A stretch of DNA of 64,000 bases. It comes from DAIDJD01 sp035485275. GTDB lineage: Bacteria > Oederibacteriota > JAJYGY01 > DAIDJD01. The position numbers were made by a program, and so were the translations under genes. The notes beneath the pieces are model-generated. The model was not told the origin of the DNA and did not search any database. It saw only the letters and a program-made list of their open reading frames with translations. Shown here piece by piece: positions 43,420 through 51,826 of this stretch. Location of the stretch: contig DATHOE010000019.1 in the NCBI GenBank assembly GCA_035485275.1, forward strand, positions 62,001 to 126,000, read 5' to 3'. Positions within the stretch are counted from its first letter, which is position 1. The number at the start of each line of letters is the position of its first letter.

Positions 43420-46038
43420 ATGGCGGCGCTGAAGGGGCCCTCGATGATGGAGCAGTACCAGTCCATCAAGGACCAGAACCCCGACTGCCTGCTCTTTTTC
43501 CGTTTGGGGGACTTCTACGAGCTCTTCGGCGAGGACGCCAAGGAGGCCAGCCGCCTGCTCGGGATCACGCTGACCGCCAGGACCTCGGGGGAGGGACGCA
43601 GCGTCCGCGTGCCCATGGCCGGTGTGCCCTTCCACGCGGCCTCGCAATACCTGCAGCGCCTGCTCAAGGCCGGAAAAAAGGTCGCCATCTGCGAGCAGAT
43701 GGAGGACCCGAAGGCCTCCAAGGGAATGGTCCGCCGCGAGCTGGTGCGCGTCGTCACCCCCGGCACGGCCCTGGAGGACGGCTTCCTGGACCAGCGCAGC
43801 AACAACTACGTGGCCGCCCTCTTCGAGGCCAAGGACGGCAGGCTCGGCCTGGCCTGGGCCGACAACGCCACCGGGGAATTCATGGCCCTGGGGCTGCCGG
43901 CCGATCCCGCGGCGCTGGAGGAGAACCTGCAGCGCCTGCGCCCCTCGGAGCTGCTCCTGGCCCAGGGCCGCGCAACGGCCTCCTTGGGCCCGGGCCTCGC
44001 GTCCGGCGCGGTGCTGAGCGAGGCGGACGCCTGGACCTTCGAGCCCGGCGAGGCCGCGCGCCGCCTCAAGGAGCACTTTGGCGTGGCGACCCTGGACGGC
44101 TTCGGCCTGGCGGAGGGCTCCCCGGAGGCCTCCGCGGCCGGCGCCCTGCTGGCCTACCTGGGCAAGACCCAGCGCAGCGCGCTGGCCCACGTCCGCGACC
44201 TCAGGATATTCCAGCCCGAGGGCCACCTCAGGCTCGACGCCTCGGCGCAGCGCGACCTGGAGATCGTCCAAAACCTGGAGGACGGCGGCGCGGCCAACAC
44301 CCTCTTCAGCGTGGTGGACAAGGCCGTCAGCGCCGCGGGAACGCGCGCGCTCAAGCAGTGGCTCAAGGCGCCGCTGGCCGACCTGGCCGCGATCGTGCCG
44401 CGGCAGGACGCGGTGGACGCGCTGCACGGCCAGGGCGAGCTGCGCTCCCGTTTGCGCGAGATCCTTGGGCGGGGCGCGGACCTCGAGCGCATCGTGGCCA
44501 AGGCCGGCTGCATGGCCGCGGGCCCCCGCGACCTGGCCGGGGCCCGGCAGACCCTGCGCCTGCTGCCGGAGCTGGGTGCGCTCCTGGCCGGCTGCGGCGG
44601 GCTCCTGGGCGGCCCGGACCCCGCGCCCTTCGCCGCCCTGCTCGCGCTCCTCGAAAGCGCCCTGGTGGAGGACCCGCCGGCCCTGCTGCGCGAGGGGGGC
44701 TTTGTGAAGCCGGGCTTCGACGCGCTTCTCGACGAGGCCGTCTCCGACGGCCATGGCGCGCGGGAAAAAGTCCTGGCCGTGCAGGAGCAGGAACGCGCCC
44801 GCAGCGGCAACCCAAAGCTGAAGGTCCAGTTCAACAGCGTCTTCGGCTATTACATCGAAGTGAGCAAGGGCCAGGCCTCCTCCGTGCCCGGGGACTACGA
44901 GCGCAAGCAGACCCTGGTGGCGGCCGAGCGCTTCACCACGCCGGGCCTGCGGGCCATTGAAACCCGCGTGCTCACCGCCGAGGCCCGCCGCAAGGCGCGC
45001 GAAAGCGAACTGTTCGAGGGACTGCGCCAGAAGCTCCTGCTGGAGGCCCGCGTGCTGGGGGACCTGGCCCGCGTGCTGGCGGCGCTGGACGCCCTGGCGG
45101 CGCTGGCCGAGGCCGCGGCCCGGCAGGGCTGGACGCGGCCCGTCCTGGACGCCTCCACGGTCCTGGACATCCGCGCTGGCCGCCATCCGGTCCTGGAGCC
45201 GCTGCTGCGCGCGCAGGGCGCGACCTTCGAGCCCAACGACTGCGTCCTGGACACGGACGAGGGGCAGATCAGCCTGATCACGGGCCCCAACATGGCGGGC
45301 AAGTCCACCTACATGCGCCAGACCGCGCTCATCGTGCTGCTGGCCCAAAGCGGCAGCTTCGTGCCCGCTGCCTCTGCGCGCATCGGACTGGTGGACCGCA
45401 TCTTCACGCGCGTGGGGGCCAGCGACCGCCTGAGCCGGGGCATGAGCACCTTCCTGGTGGAGATGACCGAGACCGCCAACATCCTGAGGAACGCCACCCG
45501 CAGGAGCCTGGTCGTTCTCGACGAGATCGGGCGGGGCACCAGCACCTACGACGGCGTCAGCATCGCCTGGGCCGTGGTCCAGCAGCTGCACGACGCGCCG
45601 CACCTGGGCTGCCGCACGCTCTTCGCCACCCACTATTTCGAGCTGGCCGAGCTGGAAGGCCGCCTGGCGCGGGTGCGGAACTATTCCGTGGCGGTGCGGG
45701 AGTGGCAGGGCAAGATCGTGTTCCTGCACTCCATCAAAAGGGGCGCCTCAGAGCACAGCTACGGCATCGCCGTGGCGCGGCTGGCCGGGATCCCGGAGAC
45801 GGTGCTGAAGCAGGCCAGGGCGGTGCTGGCCTCCCTGGAGATGCACCGCCGCCCGCCGCGGGAGCCCGCGGAGGGGCCCCAAGCCTTGGACCTCTTCGAG
45901 GCCGCGCCGCGGGACGGGGAAGCGGAGGGCGTGCTTGAGCGCCTTCGTTCCCTGGACAGCGACAACCTGACGCCGCTGAGGGCCCTGCAGGAGCTGCAGG
46001 AAATGAAGGACATCCTTTTGCGGGGCGGGCATGTCTAA
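43420..46038 (+). CDS. mutS: DNA mismatch repair protein MutS
   Basis: 872 aa, normal length. MutS recognises mismatches. The mismatch-reading Phe32-x-Glu34 is in GDFYELFGEDA near the N-terminus. The ATPase has Walker A GPNMAGKSTYMRQ, STYDGVSIAWAVV and LFATHYFELAEL. The C-terminus ends NLTPLRALQELQEMKDIL, as in proteobacterial MutS. A good GGAGG precedes the ATG. No mutL is seen. Eight bases overlap the next small gene. Confidence 0.97.
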   Translation: MAALKGPSMMEQYQSIKDQNPDCLLFFRLGDFYELFGEDAKEASRLLGITLTARTSGEGRSVRVPMAGVPFHAASQYLQRLLKAGKKVAICEQMEDPKASKGMVRRELVRVVTPGTALEDGFLDQRSNNYVAALFEAKDGRLGLAWADNATGEFMALGLPADPAALEENLQRLRPSELLLAQGRATASLGPGLASGAVLSEADAWTFEPGEAARRLKEHFGVATLDGFGLAEGSPEASAAGALLAYLGKTQRSALAHVRDLRIFQPEGHLRLDASAQRDLEIVQNLEDGGAANTLFSVVDKAVSAAGTRALKQWLKAPLADLAAIVPRQDAVDALHGQGELRSRLREILGRGADLERIVAKAGCMAAGPRDLAGARQTLRLLPELGALLAGCGGLLGGPDPAPFAALLALLESALVEDPPALLREGGFVKPGFDALLDEAVSDGHGAREKVLAVQEQERARSGNPKLKVQFNSVFGYYIEVSKGQASSVPGDYERKQTLVAAERFTTPGLRAIETRVLTAEARRKARESELFEGLRQKLLLEARVLGDLARVLAALDALAALAEAAARQGWTRPVLDASTVLDIRAGRHPVLEPLLRAQGATFEPNDCVLDTDEGQISLITGPNMAGKSTYMRQTALIVLLAQSGSFVPAASARIGLVDRIFTRVGASDRLSRGMSTFLVEMTETANILRNATRRSLVVLDEIGRGTSTYDGVSIAWAVVQQLHDAPHLGCRTLFATHYFELAELEGRLARVRNYSVAVREWQGKIVFLHSIKRGASEHSYGIAVARLAGIPETVLKQARAVLASLEMHRRPPREPAEGPQALDLFEAAPRDGEAEGVLERLRSLDSDNLTPLRALQELQEMKDILLRGGHV

Positions 46039-46381
46039 GACCGCGGCGCAGCAGCAGATCGAACTGCTTAAACGCATGAAGGCCGGGCGGCTGGAGCCTT
46101 CAGCGCCCGTTGCCGCGCCCGCGCCACGCGCCAAGGCCAAGAAAACGGCCTCGCCCCGGGTCGAACGCGTCGCCAGCCTTCCGCTGAGCCGCGAAACCTG
46201 GCGGCTGTTGCTGCGGAGGCAGGCCGCCACCCGGGAATTCCGCGGGAAAAAAGACATGGGCGAATGGGCCGCGCGTCTCGTGCTGGCCCTGCCGGCCGGC
46301 GCCCACAGCCTGGACGCCGATGCGATCGAGGAATTGTTCGCGTGCATGCGCGCTTTCTGCGCGGAAAAAGGCCTGCGATGA
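46031..46381 (+). CDS. Small uncharacterised protein (mutS-flgB interval, first)
   Basis: 116 aa, family not recognised. It is basic. It starts SKTAAQQQIELLKRMKAG, then an Ala/Pro/Lys-rich linker (residues ~22-42), then a helical C-terminal half (ETWRLLLRRQAATREFRG; DADAIEELFACMRAFCAEKG). It overlaps the mutS end by 8 bases and the next gene start by 4 (ATGA), so it is translated with both. Codon use fits the neighbours. Lying directly before the flagellar operon, a flagellar role is possible but unproven. Confidence 0.65.
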   Translation: MSKTAAQQQIELLKRMKAGRLEPSAPVAAPAPRAKAKKTASPRVERVASLPLSRETWRLLLRRQAATREFRGKKDMGEWAARLVLALPAGAHSLDADAIEELFACMRAFCAEKGLR

Positions 46382-46740
46382 AATCCGGCCCCGATTTGCG
46401 GGCCTTGGCGGAGCTGTTTGAGGAGGCTTGCGCCCTCAACCGGGAGGCCTTGGCCGCTCTTGAGGCCGGGACCCCGCTGCATGCATTGAGCGGACTCTTC
46501 GGCCGCAAGCAGGGCCTGGCCGAGTCCCTTGAAAAAGAGTGGTCCGGCTCCGCTTCCCAGGCCCGGGGAAGCAACGCGGATTTGGAGCGGGTCTTGAGGT
46601 CCCAAAAAGAGGCCGCACTCCTGGAAACGCGCCTGTCCGAAGCTCTCGGAAATGCTGTTCCACGTTCCGGCAAGGCCCTGGCCGCTTATAAAAAAAATAC
46701 TTTAGGAGCGCGTTCGGAGGGCCTAGATCATTCAAGATGA
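46378..46740 (+). CDS. Small helical protein, possibly FlgN/FliT-like
   Basis: 120 aa, all-helical and acidic/basic mixed; family not assigned. The pattern LAELFEEACALNREALAALEAG, with later SGLFGRKQGLAESLEKEW and KEAALLETRLSEAL, recalls the repeated-helix layout of FlgN/FliT-type export chaperones (leucine-rich helices with a K-x2-L-x3-L segment). That likeness is my inference and is weak. I chose ATG 46378, which overlaps the preceding stop, over upstream in-frame ATGs lying inside the previous gene. It ends just before the AT-rich flagellar control region. Confidence 0.6.
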   Translation: MKSGPDLRALAELFEEACALNREALAALEAGTPLHALSGLFGRKQGLAESLEKEWSGSASQARGSNADLERVLRSQKEAALLETRLSEALGNAVPRSGKALAAYKKNTLGARSEGLDHSR

Positions 46741-46826
46741 TGTGCATTTTACTTAATGAAACACCGATTTTCTTGTTGTGGGTAAGGCTCAAGTAAGCTG
46801 GATTTTCAATGTTTTTCACAAATCCC

Positions 46827-46855
46827 TTGACAGGGAGTTTTCACAAGACTAACAT
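46827..46855 (+). promoter_or_regulatory. Promoter of the flagellar operon
   Basis: TTGACA (46827-46832), 17-base spacer, TAACAT (46850-46855), expected start near 46862. It is sigma70-like; I found no convincing sigma28 or sigma54 element in this interval. The region is markedly AT-richer than the coding DNA around it. Confidence 0.6.
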
Positions 46856-46920
46856 CCCCCTGCCAAGAACGTAACTCATTGCGGAACTGTATTCCACAAA
46901 TACGGTTTCCCGCAGGGGGA
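46855..46920 (+). promoter_or_regulatory. Nested dyads in the flgB leader region
   Basis: An outer 9-bp inverted repeat, TCCCCCTGC (46855-46863) and GCAGGGGGA (46912-46920), encloses a smaller dyad GTATT-CCACA-AATAC (46889-46903) with extra matching AC/GT outside. The arms begin at the -10 and end ~25 bases before flgB, so they may be operators or, for transcripts entering from upstream, an RNA fold. Confidence 0.45.
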
Positions 46921-46945
46921 CTCCCTTGTACTCACTTAAATCCTA

Positions 46946-47380
46946 GTGATTGAACGCCTTCTGTCGACGGACATGTTGGACCTCATCCAGCGCGCGCTGG
47001 ATGCGTCCTCTATGGCGCATTCGGTCATAGCCAACAACATAGCCAACGTCGACACCCCCGGCTTCAAGCGCTCGGAAGTCGTGTTCAACGAGCAGCTTAA
47101 GGACGCCATCCAGGCGCGCCAGGCCGACGCGCAACAGCTGCCCCTGGCCCGGACCGACCCCCGCCACCTGGATCTCGACCCCCTGCCCCCGCTCAGCTCC
47201 CTGAAGCCCAAGGTCGTGACCGACCTCTCCAGCAGCCTGCGCAACGACGGCAACAACGTGGATATAGACACGGAAGTGTCCCTGCTGGCCCAGAACACGG
47301 TCTGGTACCAGACCCTGGCCCAGATCACCCAGCACCAGTTCACCGGAATGCTCGACGCAATCACCGACAACGTGAAGTGA
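46946..47380 (+). CDS. flgB: Flagellar basal-body rod protein FlgB
   Basis: 144 aa. It is the proximal rod subunit exported by the flagellar type III apparatus. The hallmark ANNIANVDTPGFKRSEVVF (residues ~29-47) is present, followed by the NNVDIDTEVSLLAQN region and a helical end. The GTG start gives the typical IERLL.. opening, yet no clear Shine-Dalgarno precedes it. ATG 46973 would remove nine residues. It is the first gene of the operon after the regulatory interval. Confidence 0.94.
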   Translation: MIERLLSTDMLDLIQRALDASSMAHSVIANNIANVDTPGFKRSEVVFNEQLKDAIQARQADAQQLPLARTDPRHLDLDPLPPLSSLKPKVVTDLSSSLRNDGNNVDIDTEVSLLAQNTVWYQTLAQITQHQFTGMLDAITDNVK

Positions 47381-47393
47381 GCAGGAGGCGCCC

Positions 47394-47903
47394 ATGAAGG
47401 TGTTCAGCAGCTTCGAGATCAGCGCGTCCGGACTGTCCGCCGAGCGTCTGCGCATGGACGTGACGGCGAACAACATCGCCAACGTCGAGACCACGCGCAC
47501 CCCGGCCGGCGGCCCCTACCAGCGCCAGATGGTGGTGTTCGAGCCCCGCGAGGAGCAGGCGCCCTTCCAGCTTCCCGCCGCGCTGAGCGAGCTCTTCGGC
47601 GACCGCGACAGCGTCAGCGCGGCTCAGCCGAGCGAGCTTTCCCAGGACCCCTCCCAGGGCCAGGGTGTGCGGGTGGTGGGCGTGGTCGCGGACCCCTCCC
47701 CGCCGCGCATGGTCTACGAGCCCGGGCACCCCGACGCCAACGCCCAGGGCTATGTCGCCATGCCCAACGTCTCCATGGTCAACGAGATGGTGGACATGAT
47801 GTCCGCCACCCGTGCCTACGAGGCCAACATCGCGGCCATCGACAGCGCCAAGAGCATGTACCAGCAGGCCATCTCCATCGTCGGCCAGTCGACCGCCTAC
47901 TAA
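47394..47903 (+). CDS. flgC: Flagellar basal-body rod protein FlgC
   Basis: 169 aa. It is a rod subunit. FEISASGLSAERLRMDVTANN followed by IANVETTRTPAGGPYQRQ is the canonical FlgC N-terminus; the C-terminus has GYVAMPNVSMVNEMVDMMSATRAYEANI, also typical. An internal stretch around residues 65-90 is longer than in many homologues. A GCAGGAGG precedes the ATG. It follows flgB by 13 bases. Confidence 0.96.
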   Translation: MKVFSSFEISASGLSAERLRMDVTANNIANVETTRTPAGGPYQRQMVVFEPREEQAPFQLPAALSELFGDRDSVSAAQPSELSQDPSQGQGVRVVGVVADPSPPRMVYEPGHPDANAQGYVAMPNVSMVNEMVDMMSATRAYEANIAAIDSAKSMYQQAISIVGQSTAY

Positions 47904-47935
47904 GCTCCACGGCCCCTCCTCAAGAGCTTTGAACC

Positions 47936-48295
47936 ATGGCTCCCATCGCCCCCATTCCTCCGCTGTCCCCCTTGGCGCAGGCCGCCCAGTCCCAGGGCCC
48001 CTCGGCCGCCGACCTGGCGTCCGCGGCCACGGCCCAGCTCGGCCAGGGAAGCGGGGCCGCCGCGACGGCGCCGCTGGCGACCTTCCAGGAGTTCTTCGCG
48101 GACGCGGTGAAGACGGCCAGCAACCTGGACGCCCAGTCCAGCCAGCAGCAGCAGAAATTGCTCGTGGGTGACGTCGACAATCTCCATGACGTCTTCATCG
48201 CCATGGAGAAAGCCGATCTCGCCTTCCAACTCACCATGGCCGTCCGTGACAAAGTGATCTCAGCGTATCAAACCGTCATGCAGATGTCCGTTTGA
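47936..48295 (+). CDS. fliE: Flagellar hook-basal body protein FliE
   Basis: 119 aa. FliE links the MS ring to the rod. The conserved C-terminal half has FQEFFADAVKTASNLDAQS and AMEKADLAFQLTMAVRDKVISAYQ. The N-terminal ~45 residues are a Pro/Ala/Ser-rich extension. The Shine-Dalgarno is poor (AAGAG). Its place between flgC and fliF is standard. Confidence 0.93.
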   Translation: MAPIAPIPPLSPLAQAAQSQGPSAADLASAATAQLGQGSGAAATAPLATFQEFFADAVKTASNLDAQSSQQQQKLLVGDVDNLHDVFIAMEKADLAFQLTMAVRDKVISAYQTVMQMSV

Positions 48296-48330
48296 CCGAT
48301 GATGCCGTCTAGCGCATTGAGGTGCTCGCA

Positions 48331-49983
48331 GTGAACGACTTCTTCCGACAGCTATCCGACCAGACGCGCTCCGCGTGGCAGCGTTTCAACCCCATGCAGC
48401 GCCTTGTCGTGGTGGCCGTGCCGCTCTTGCTGCTACTTGGTATCGGATACCTGCTCTACAACGGCGCCCAGCCGCGCTACCGCACCCTCTACGCCAACCT
48501 CAGCGCGCGCGACGCGGGGGTGCTGGCCCAGAAGCTGAAGGCCGACAACGTCGAATACCGCGTCGGCGCCGACGGCACCAGCCTGGAAGTGCCGGAGGAA
48601 CAGCTCTATGATGAGAGGCTGAACCTCGCCAGCCAGAACCTGCCCCTGGGCGGCGGCGTCGGCTTCGAGGTCTTCGACAAGAACAACTTCGGCGTCACGG
48701 ACTTCACCCAGCAGGTCGATTACCAGCGCGCCCTCGAAGGCGAGCTGTCGCGCACGATCAGCCACCTGAGCGAAGTCTCCGAGGCCAGGGTGCACCTGGT
48801 CCTGCCCAAGCCCGAGCTCTACAGCGCCCGCGAGAAGGACGCCACCGCCAGCGTGGTGGTGGACCTCCGCGACGACGCCCAGCTCAGCACCGAGCAGATC
48901 CGCGGCATCGTGATGCTGGTCTCGGCCAGCGTCGAGGGCCTGGACCCCAAGAACGTCACCCTGCTCGACTCCCACGGCGACGTGCTCAGCGACGCGATCC
49001 GCGACGACCTGGCCGACGAAGCCGCCGACTCCCAGCCCGCGGGCGCGGACGGCGCGGTGACGGGCGGCCGCCTGCTGAAGCAGACCAACGGCCAGCTGGA
49101 GGTCCAGGAGCGTTTCGAGCACGACCTGGAACAGCGCGTGGCCGGCATGCTGGACCGCGTGCTGGGCCCGAACCGGGCGGCCGTGCGCGTCACCGCCGAG
49201 CTGAACTTCGACCAGAGCGAGGAGAACAGCGAGACCTACGAGCCGGTGGCCAACAACGAGGGCCTGCCGCGCAGCACCGAGCGCAACGTCGAAAGCTACA
49301 CGGGCACGGGCACCCTGCCGGGCGGCGTGCCGGGCACCGAGAGCAATATCCCCGGCTACCAGGCGCAGTACGCCACGGCCTCGAACAGCAGCTACACGAA
49401 GTCCGAAGACCTGGTCAACTACGAGATGAACAAGAAGGTGGCCAAGGTCGTGGAGGCCCCCGGCTCGGTGAAGCGCCTGTCCATCGCCGTGATGGTGGAC
49501 AGCCTGCAGCCCCAGCAGGTGGACAGCATCCGCCAGGCCGTGATCGCGGCGGCGGGCCTGGACACCGCCCGCGGGGACCAGGTCGCCGTGGAGAACGTCA
49601 GCTTCGACACCAGCGACCGGCACGCCTCGGAACTGGCCGACCTGCAGTCCCAGCGCACGGAACTGTGGCTGATCCTGTGGAAGGGCATCGTGGTCCTGCT
49701 GATCGTGGTGTTCCTGCTCTTCTTCCTCAACAGCATCCTCAAGCCGCGCGTGGTGCGGGTGCAGGAACGCCTCATCCGCGAGATCACCCGGGTCGGCGAG
49801 ACCGAAGCCGGCGTGGGCGAGGAAGCCGCGATCCCGCTCGACCAGGTCGGCCGTCCGAGCGAGAGCGCCCTGGAAGAACAGCGTAAAGCCCAACTTCGCC
49901 AGCAGGTGATCCGCCTGGCGCGCGAGAAGCCCCAGACCATAGCCATGCTGATCAGGCGCTGGCTGTCCGAAGAAAAAGCCTGA
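48331..49983 (+). CDS. fliF: Flagellar MS-ring protein FliF
   Basis: About 550 aa from GTG 48331. I prefer it because TTGAGG lies ~7-9 bases upstream; GTG 48322 would add three residues. FliF forms the MS ring. An N-terminal helix (VVVAVPLLLLLGIGYLLYN) and a C-terminal one (LWKGIVVLLIVVFLLFFLNS) flank ring-building domains with GGGVGFEVFDKNNFGVTDFTQ and RALEGELSRTI. The tail after the second helix carries the FliG-binding segment near the C-terminus. Length and order are normal. Confidence 0.96.
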   Translation: MNDFFRQLSDQTRSAWQRFNPMQRLVVVAVPLLLLLGIGYLLYNGAQPRYRTLYANLSARDAGVLAQKLKADNVEYRVGADGTSLEVPEEQLYDERLNLASQNLPLGGGVGFEVFDKNNFGVTDFTQQVDYQRALEGELSRTISHLSEVSEARVHLVLPKPELYSAREKDATASVVVDLRDDAQLSTEQIRGIVMLVSASVEGLDPKNVTLLDSHGDVLSDAIRDDLADEAADSQPAGADGAVTGGRLLKQTNGQLEVQERFEHDLEQRVAGMLDRVLGPNRAAVRVTAELNFDQSEENSETYEPVANNEGLPRSTERNVESYTGTGTLPGGVPGTESNIPGYQAQYATASNSSYTKSEDLVNYEMNKKVAKVVEAPGSVKRLSIAVMVDSLQPQQVDSIRQAVIAAAGLDTARGDQVAVENVSFDTSDRHASELADLQSQRTELWLILWKGIVVLLIVVFLLFFLNSILKPRVVRVQERLIREITRVGETEAGVGEEAAIPLDQVGRPSESALEEQRKAQLRQQVIRLAREKPQTIAMLIRRWLSEEKA

Positions 49984-49998
49984 GGAGGCCTTTCCCAC

Positions 49999-51015
49999 AT
50001 GGCTGTCACCATCGGAACTAAATTGAGCGGCGAACAAAAGGCGGCGATCCTTTTGATTTCGCTTGGCCCCGAGATCAGCTCCGAGGTTTTCAAGGAGCTG
50101 AAGGAGGAGTACGTCGAGCAGGTGGCCCTGCAGATCGCGAACATGAAACGGGTCACCCCGGGCGACCGGGACTCGGTGATGGAGGAGACCTTCCAGCTCT
50201 CCATGGCCGACGAATACATCAGCGCCGGCGGCGTGGACTACGCGCGCGAGGTGCTGGAGAAGGCCCTGGGCGAGCAGCGGGCCATCGAGATCATCAACCG
50301 CCTGCAGGGCGCCCTGCAGATGTCTCCCTTCGACTTCATCAAGCGCACCGACCCGCAGCAGCTGCTCAACTTCATCCAGAACGAGCACCCTCAGACGATC
50401 TCGCTGATCCTCGCCCACCTCAACGCCGAGCACGCGGCCACCATCCTGGCGGCCCTGCCGCCCGAGATCCAGGTGGACGTCGCCCAGCGCATCGCGGTGA
50501 TCGAGCGCGCGACGCCCGACATCATCATGGAGATCGAGAAGGTGCTGGAGCGCAACATCGCCAGCGTCTTCACGCAGGAGATGTCCTCCGCCGGCGGCGT
50601 GCGCGCCGTGGCCGAGATGCTCAACCGGGTGGACCGCAGCACCGAGAAGGCCATCATGGAGAAGCTGGAGGAGGCCAATCCCGACCTGGCCGACGAGATC
50701 AAGCGCCTGATGTTCGTCTTCGACGACGTGCTGCTCATCGACGACAAGTCCATCCAGCGCATCCTGCGCGAAGTGGACCAGAAGGACCTCATCCTGGCCC
50801 TGAAGGGCGCGGGCGAGGAGGTCAAGGCCAAGATCCTCAAGAACATGTCCCAGCGCGCCCGGGCCCTCATCGTGGAAGAAATGGAAGTGATGGGACCCAC
50901 GCGCCTGAAGAACACCGAAGAGGCCCAGCAGAAGATCGTCAACACGATCCGTCAGCTGGAGGAGATGGGCGAGATCGTGGTCGCGCGCGGAGGCGAGGAG
51001 GAAGTCTTTGTTTGA
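49999..51015 (+). CDS. fliG: Flagellar motor switch protein FliG
   Basis: 338 aa, normal length. FliG sits on FliF and interacts with the stator. EHPQTISLILAHL in the middle domain, FVFDDVLLIDDKSIQRILREVD and the charged torque helix LALKGAGEEVKAKILKNMSQRA are all present. The C-terminus EEVFV is canonical. It begins 15 bases after fliF with a GAGGAGG site and overlaps fliH by 8 bases. Confidence 0.97.
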   Translation: MAVTIGTKLSGEQKAAILLISLGPEISSEVFKELKEEYVEQVALQIANMKRVTPGDRDSVMEETFQLSMADEYISAGGVDYAREVLEKALGEQRAIEIINRLQGALQMSPFDFIKRTDPQQLLNFIQNEHPQTISLILAHLNAEHAATILAALPPEIQVDVAQRIAVIERATPDIIMEIEKVLERNIASVFTQEMSSAGGVRAVAEMLNRVDRSTEKAIMEKLEEANPDLADEIKRLMFVFDDVLLIDDKSIQRILREVDQKDLILALKGAGEEVKAKILKNMSQRARALIVEEMEVMGPTRLKNTEEAQQKIVNTIRQLEEMGEIVVARGGEEEVFV

Positions 51016-51826
51016 GTCCGCCCGGGTCTTGAACGCGAAGGACTACGCGACCGCTTCGCAGCCATACCTGATGGAAAAGGTGGCGGCGGCCGCGGTGGAA
51101 GACTTGCGCCGCAAACGCGAGGAAGCCAGGCTCAAGGCCGCGGAAGGCAGCCAGATCGACCCCCAGGCCCTGCGCCAGAGGGAAGAGGCCGCGGAACTCA
51201 GGGCCCAGGCGGCGCGCCTGCTGAAGGAGGCCCAGGCCAAGGCGGAGTCCATGGTCGCCGAGGCCCAGGTCCGCTCCGCGGCCGAGGCATCCAAGGCCAA
51301 GGCCGAGGCCGCCAAAGAGGGCCTAGCCCAGGGCACTGCCTCGGGCTTCGAGACGGGACAAAAACAGGGTTCCGAAGAGGGACTGGCCCGGTACCGGGAG
51401 GGAATCGCCCGTTTCCAGGCCCTGCTCGACAGCGCCAAGGCCGAAAAAGAGGCTTATTTCACGGACCGGGAAGCCCTGCTGGTGGAGCTCGCGGTCCGGA
51501 TAGCGGCGAAGGTCATCCACCGCGAGGTGGCCACCGGGCCCGAACACATACAGAACCTGTTGCGGCAGGCGATACGGAAGCTGTCCGACAAGTCGATCCT
51601 CCTGGTCTACCTCAATCCCCAGGACCTGGAACGGGTGACCCAGGCCCGCGCGGACGGGCTCCTGAAGCTGTCCGGGGTTAAACAGGTTGAGTTCCTGGCC
51701 GATGATAAGATGGTGGCCGGGGGCTTGAGGGTCGCCTCGGGGCACCAGACCCTGGATGCGGCCTTGGACAGCCAGCTCGCTGAAATTTGCCGCGGCTTGT
51801 TGGAAGAGGCATACCATGAAGCTTGA
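51008..51826 (+). CDS. fliH: Flagellar export stator protein FliH
   Basis: 272 aa from TTG overlapping the fliG stop. FliH regulates the export ATPase FliI and tethers it to the C ring. A long Ala/Lys/Glu helix (~30-120; REEAAELRAQAARLLKEAQ) with a glycine-rich step (SGFETGQKQGSEEGLARYREG) leads into a C-terminal globular part (LAVRIAAKVIHREV; GGLRVASGHQTLDAALDSQL). The latter matches FliH/YscL/V-ATPase subunit E. It overlaps fliI by 11 bases. Confidence 0.93.
   Translation: MFESARVLNAKDYATASQPYLMEKVAAAAVEDLRRKREEARLKAAEGSQIDPQALRQREEAAELRAQAARLLKEAQAKAESMVAEAQVRSAAEASKAKAEAAKEGLAQGTASGFETGQKQGSEEGLARYREGIARFQALLDSAKAEKEAYFTDREALLVELAVRIAAKVIHREVATGPEHIQNLLRQAIRKLSDKSILLVYLNPQDLERVTQARADGLLKLSGVKQVEFLADDKMVAGGLRVASGHQTLDAALDSQLAEICRGLLEEAYHEA

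Noticed and set aside
46811..46906. Cluster of DnaA-box-like TTCACA/TCCACA sites suggesting an origin before flgB
   Set aside because: Matches carry one or two mismatches, are few, and overlap an evident flagellar promoter.
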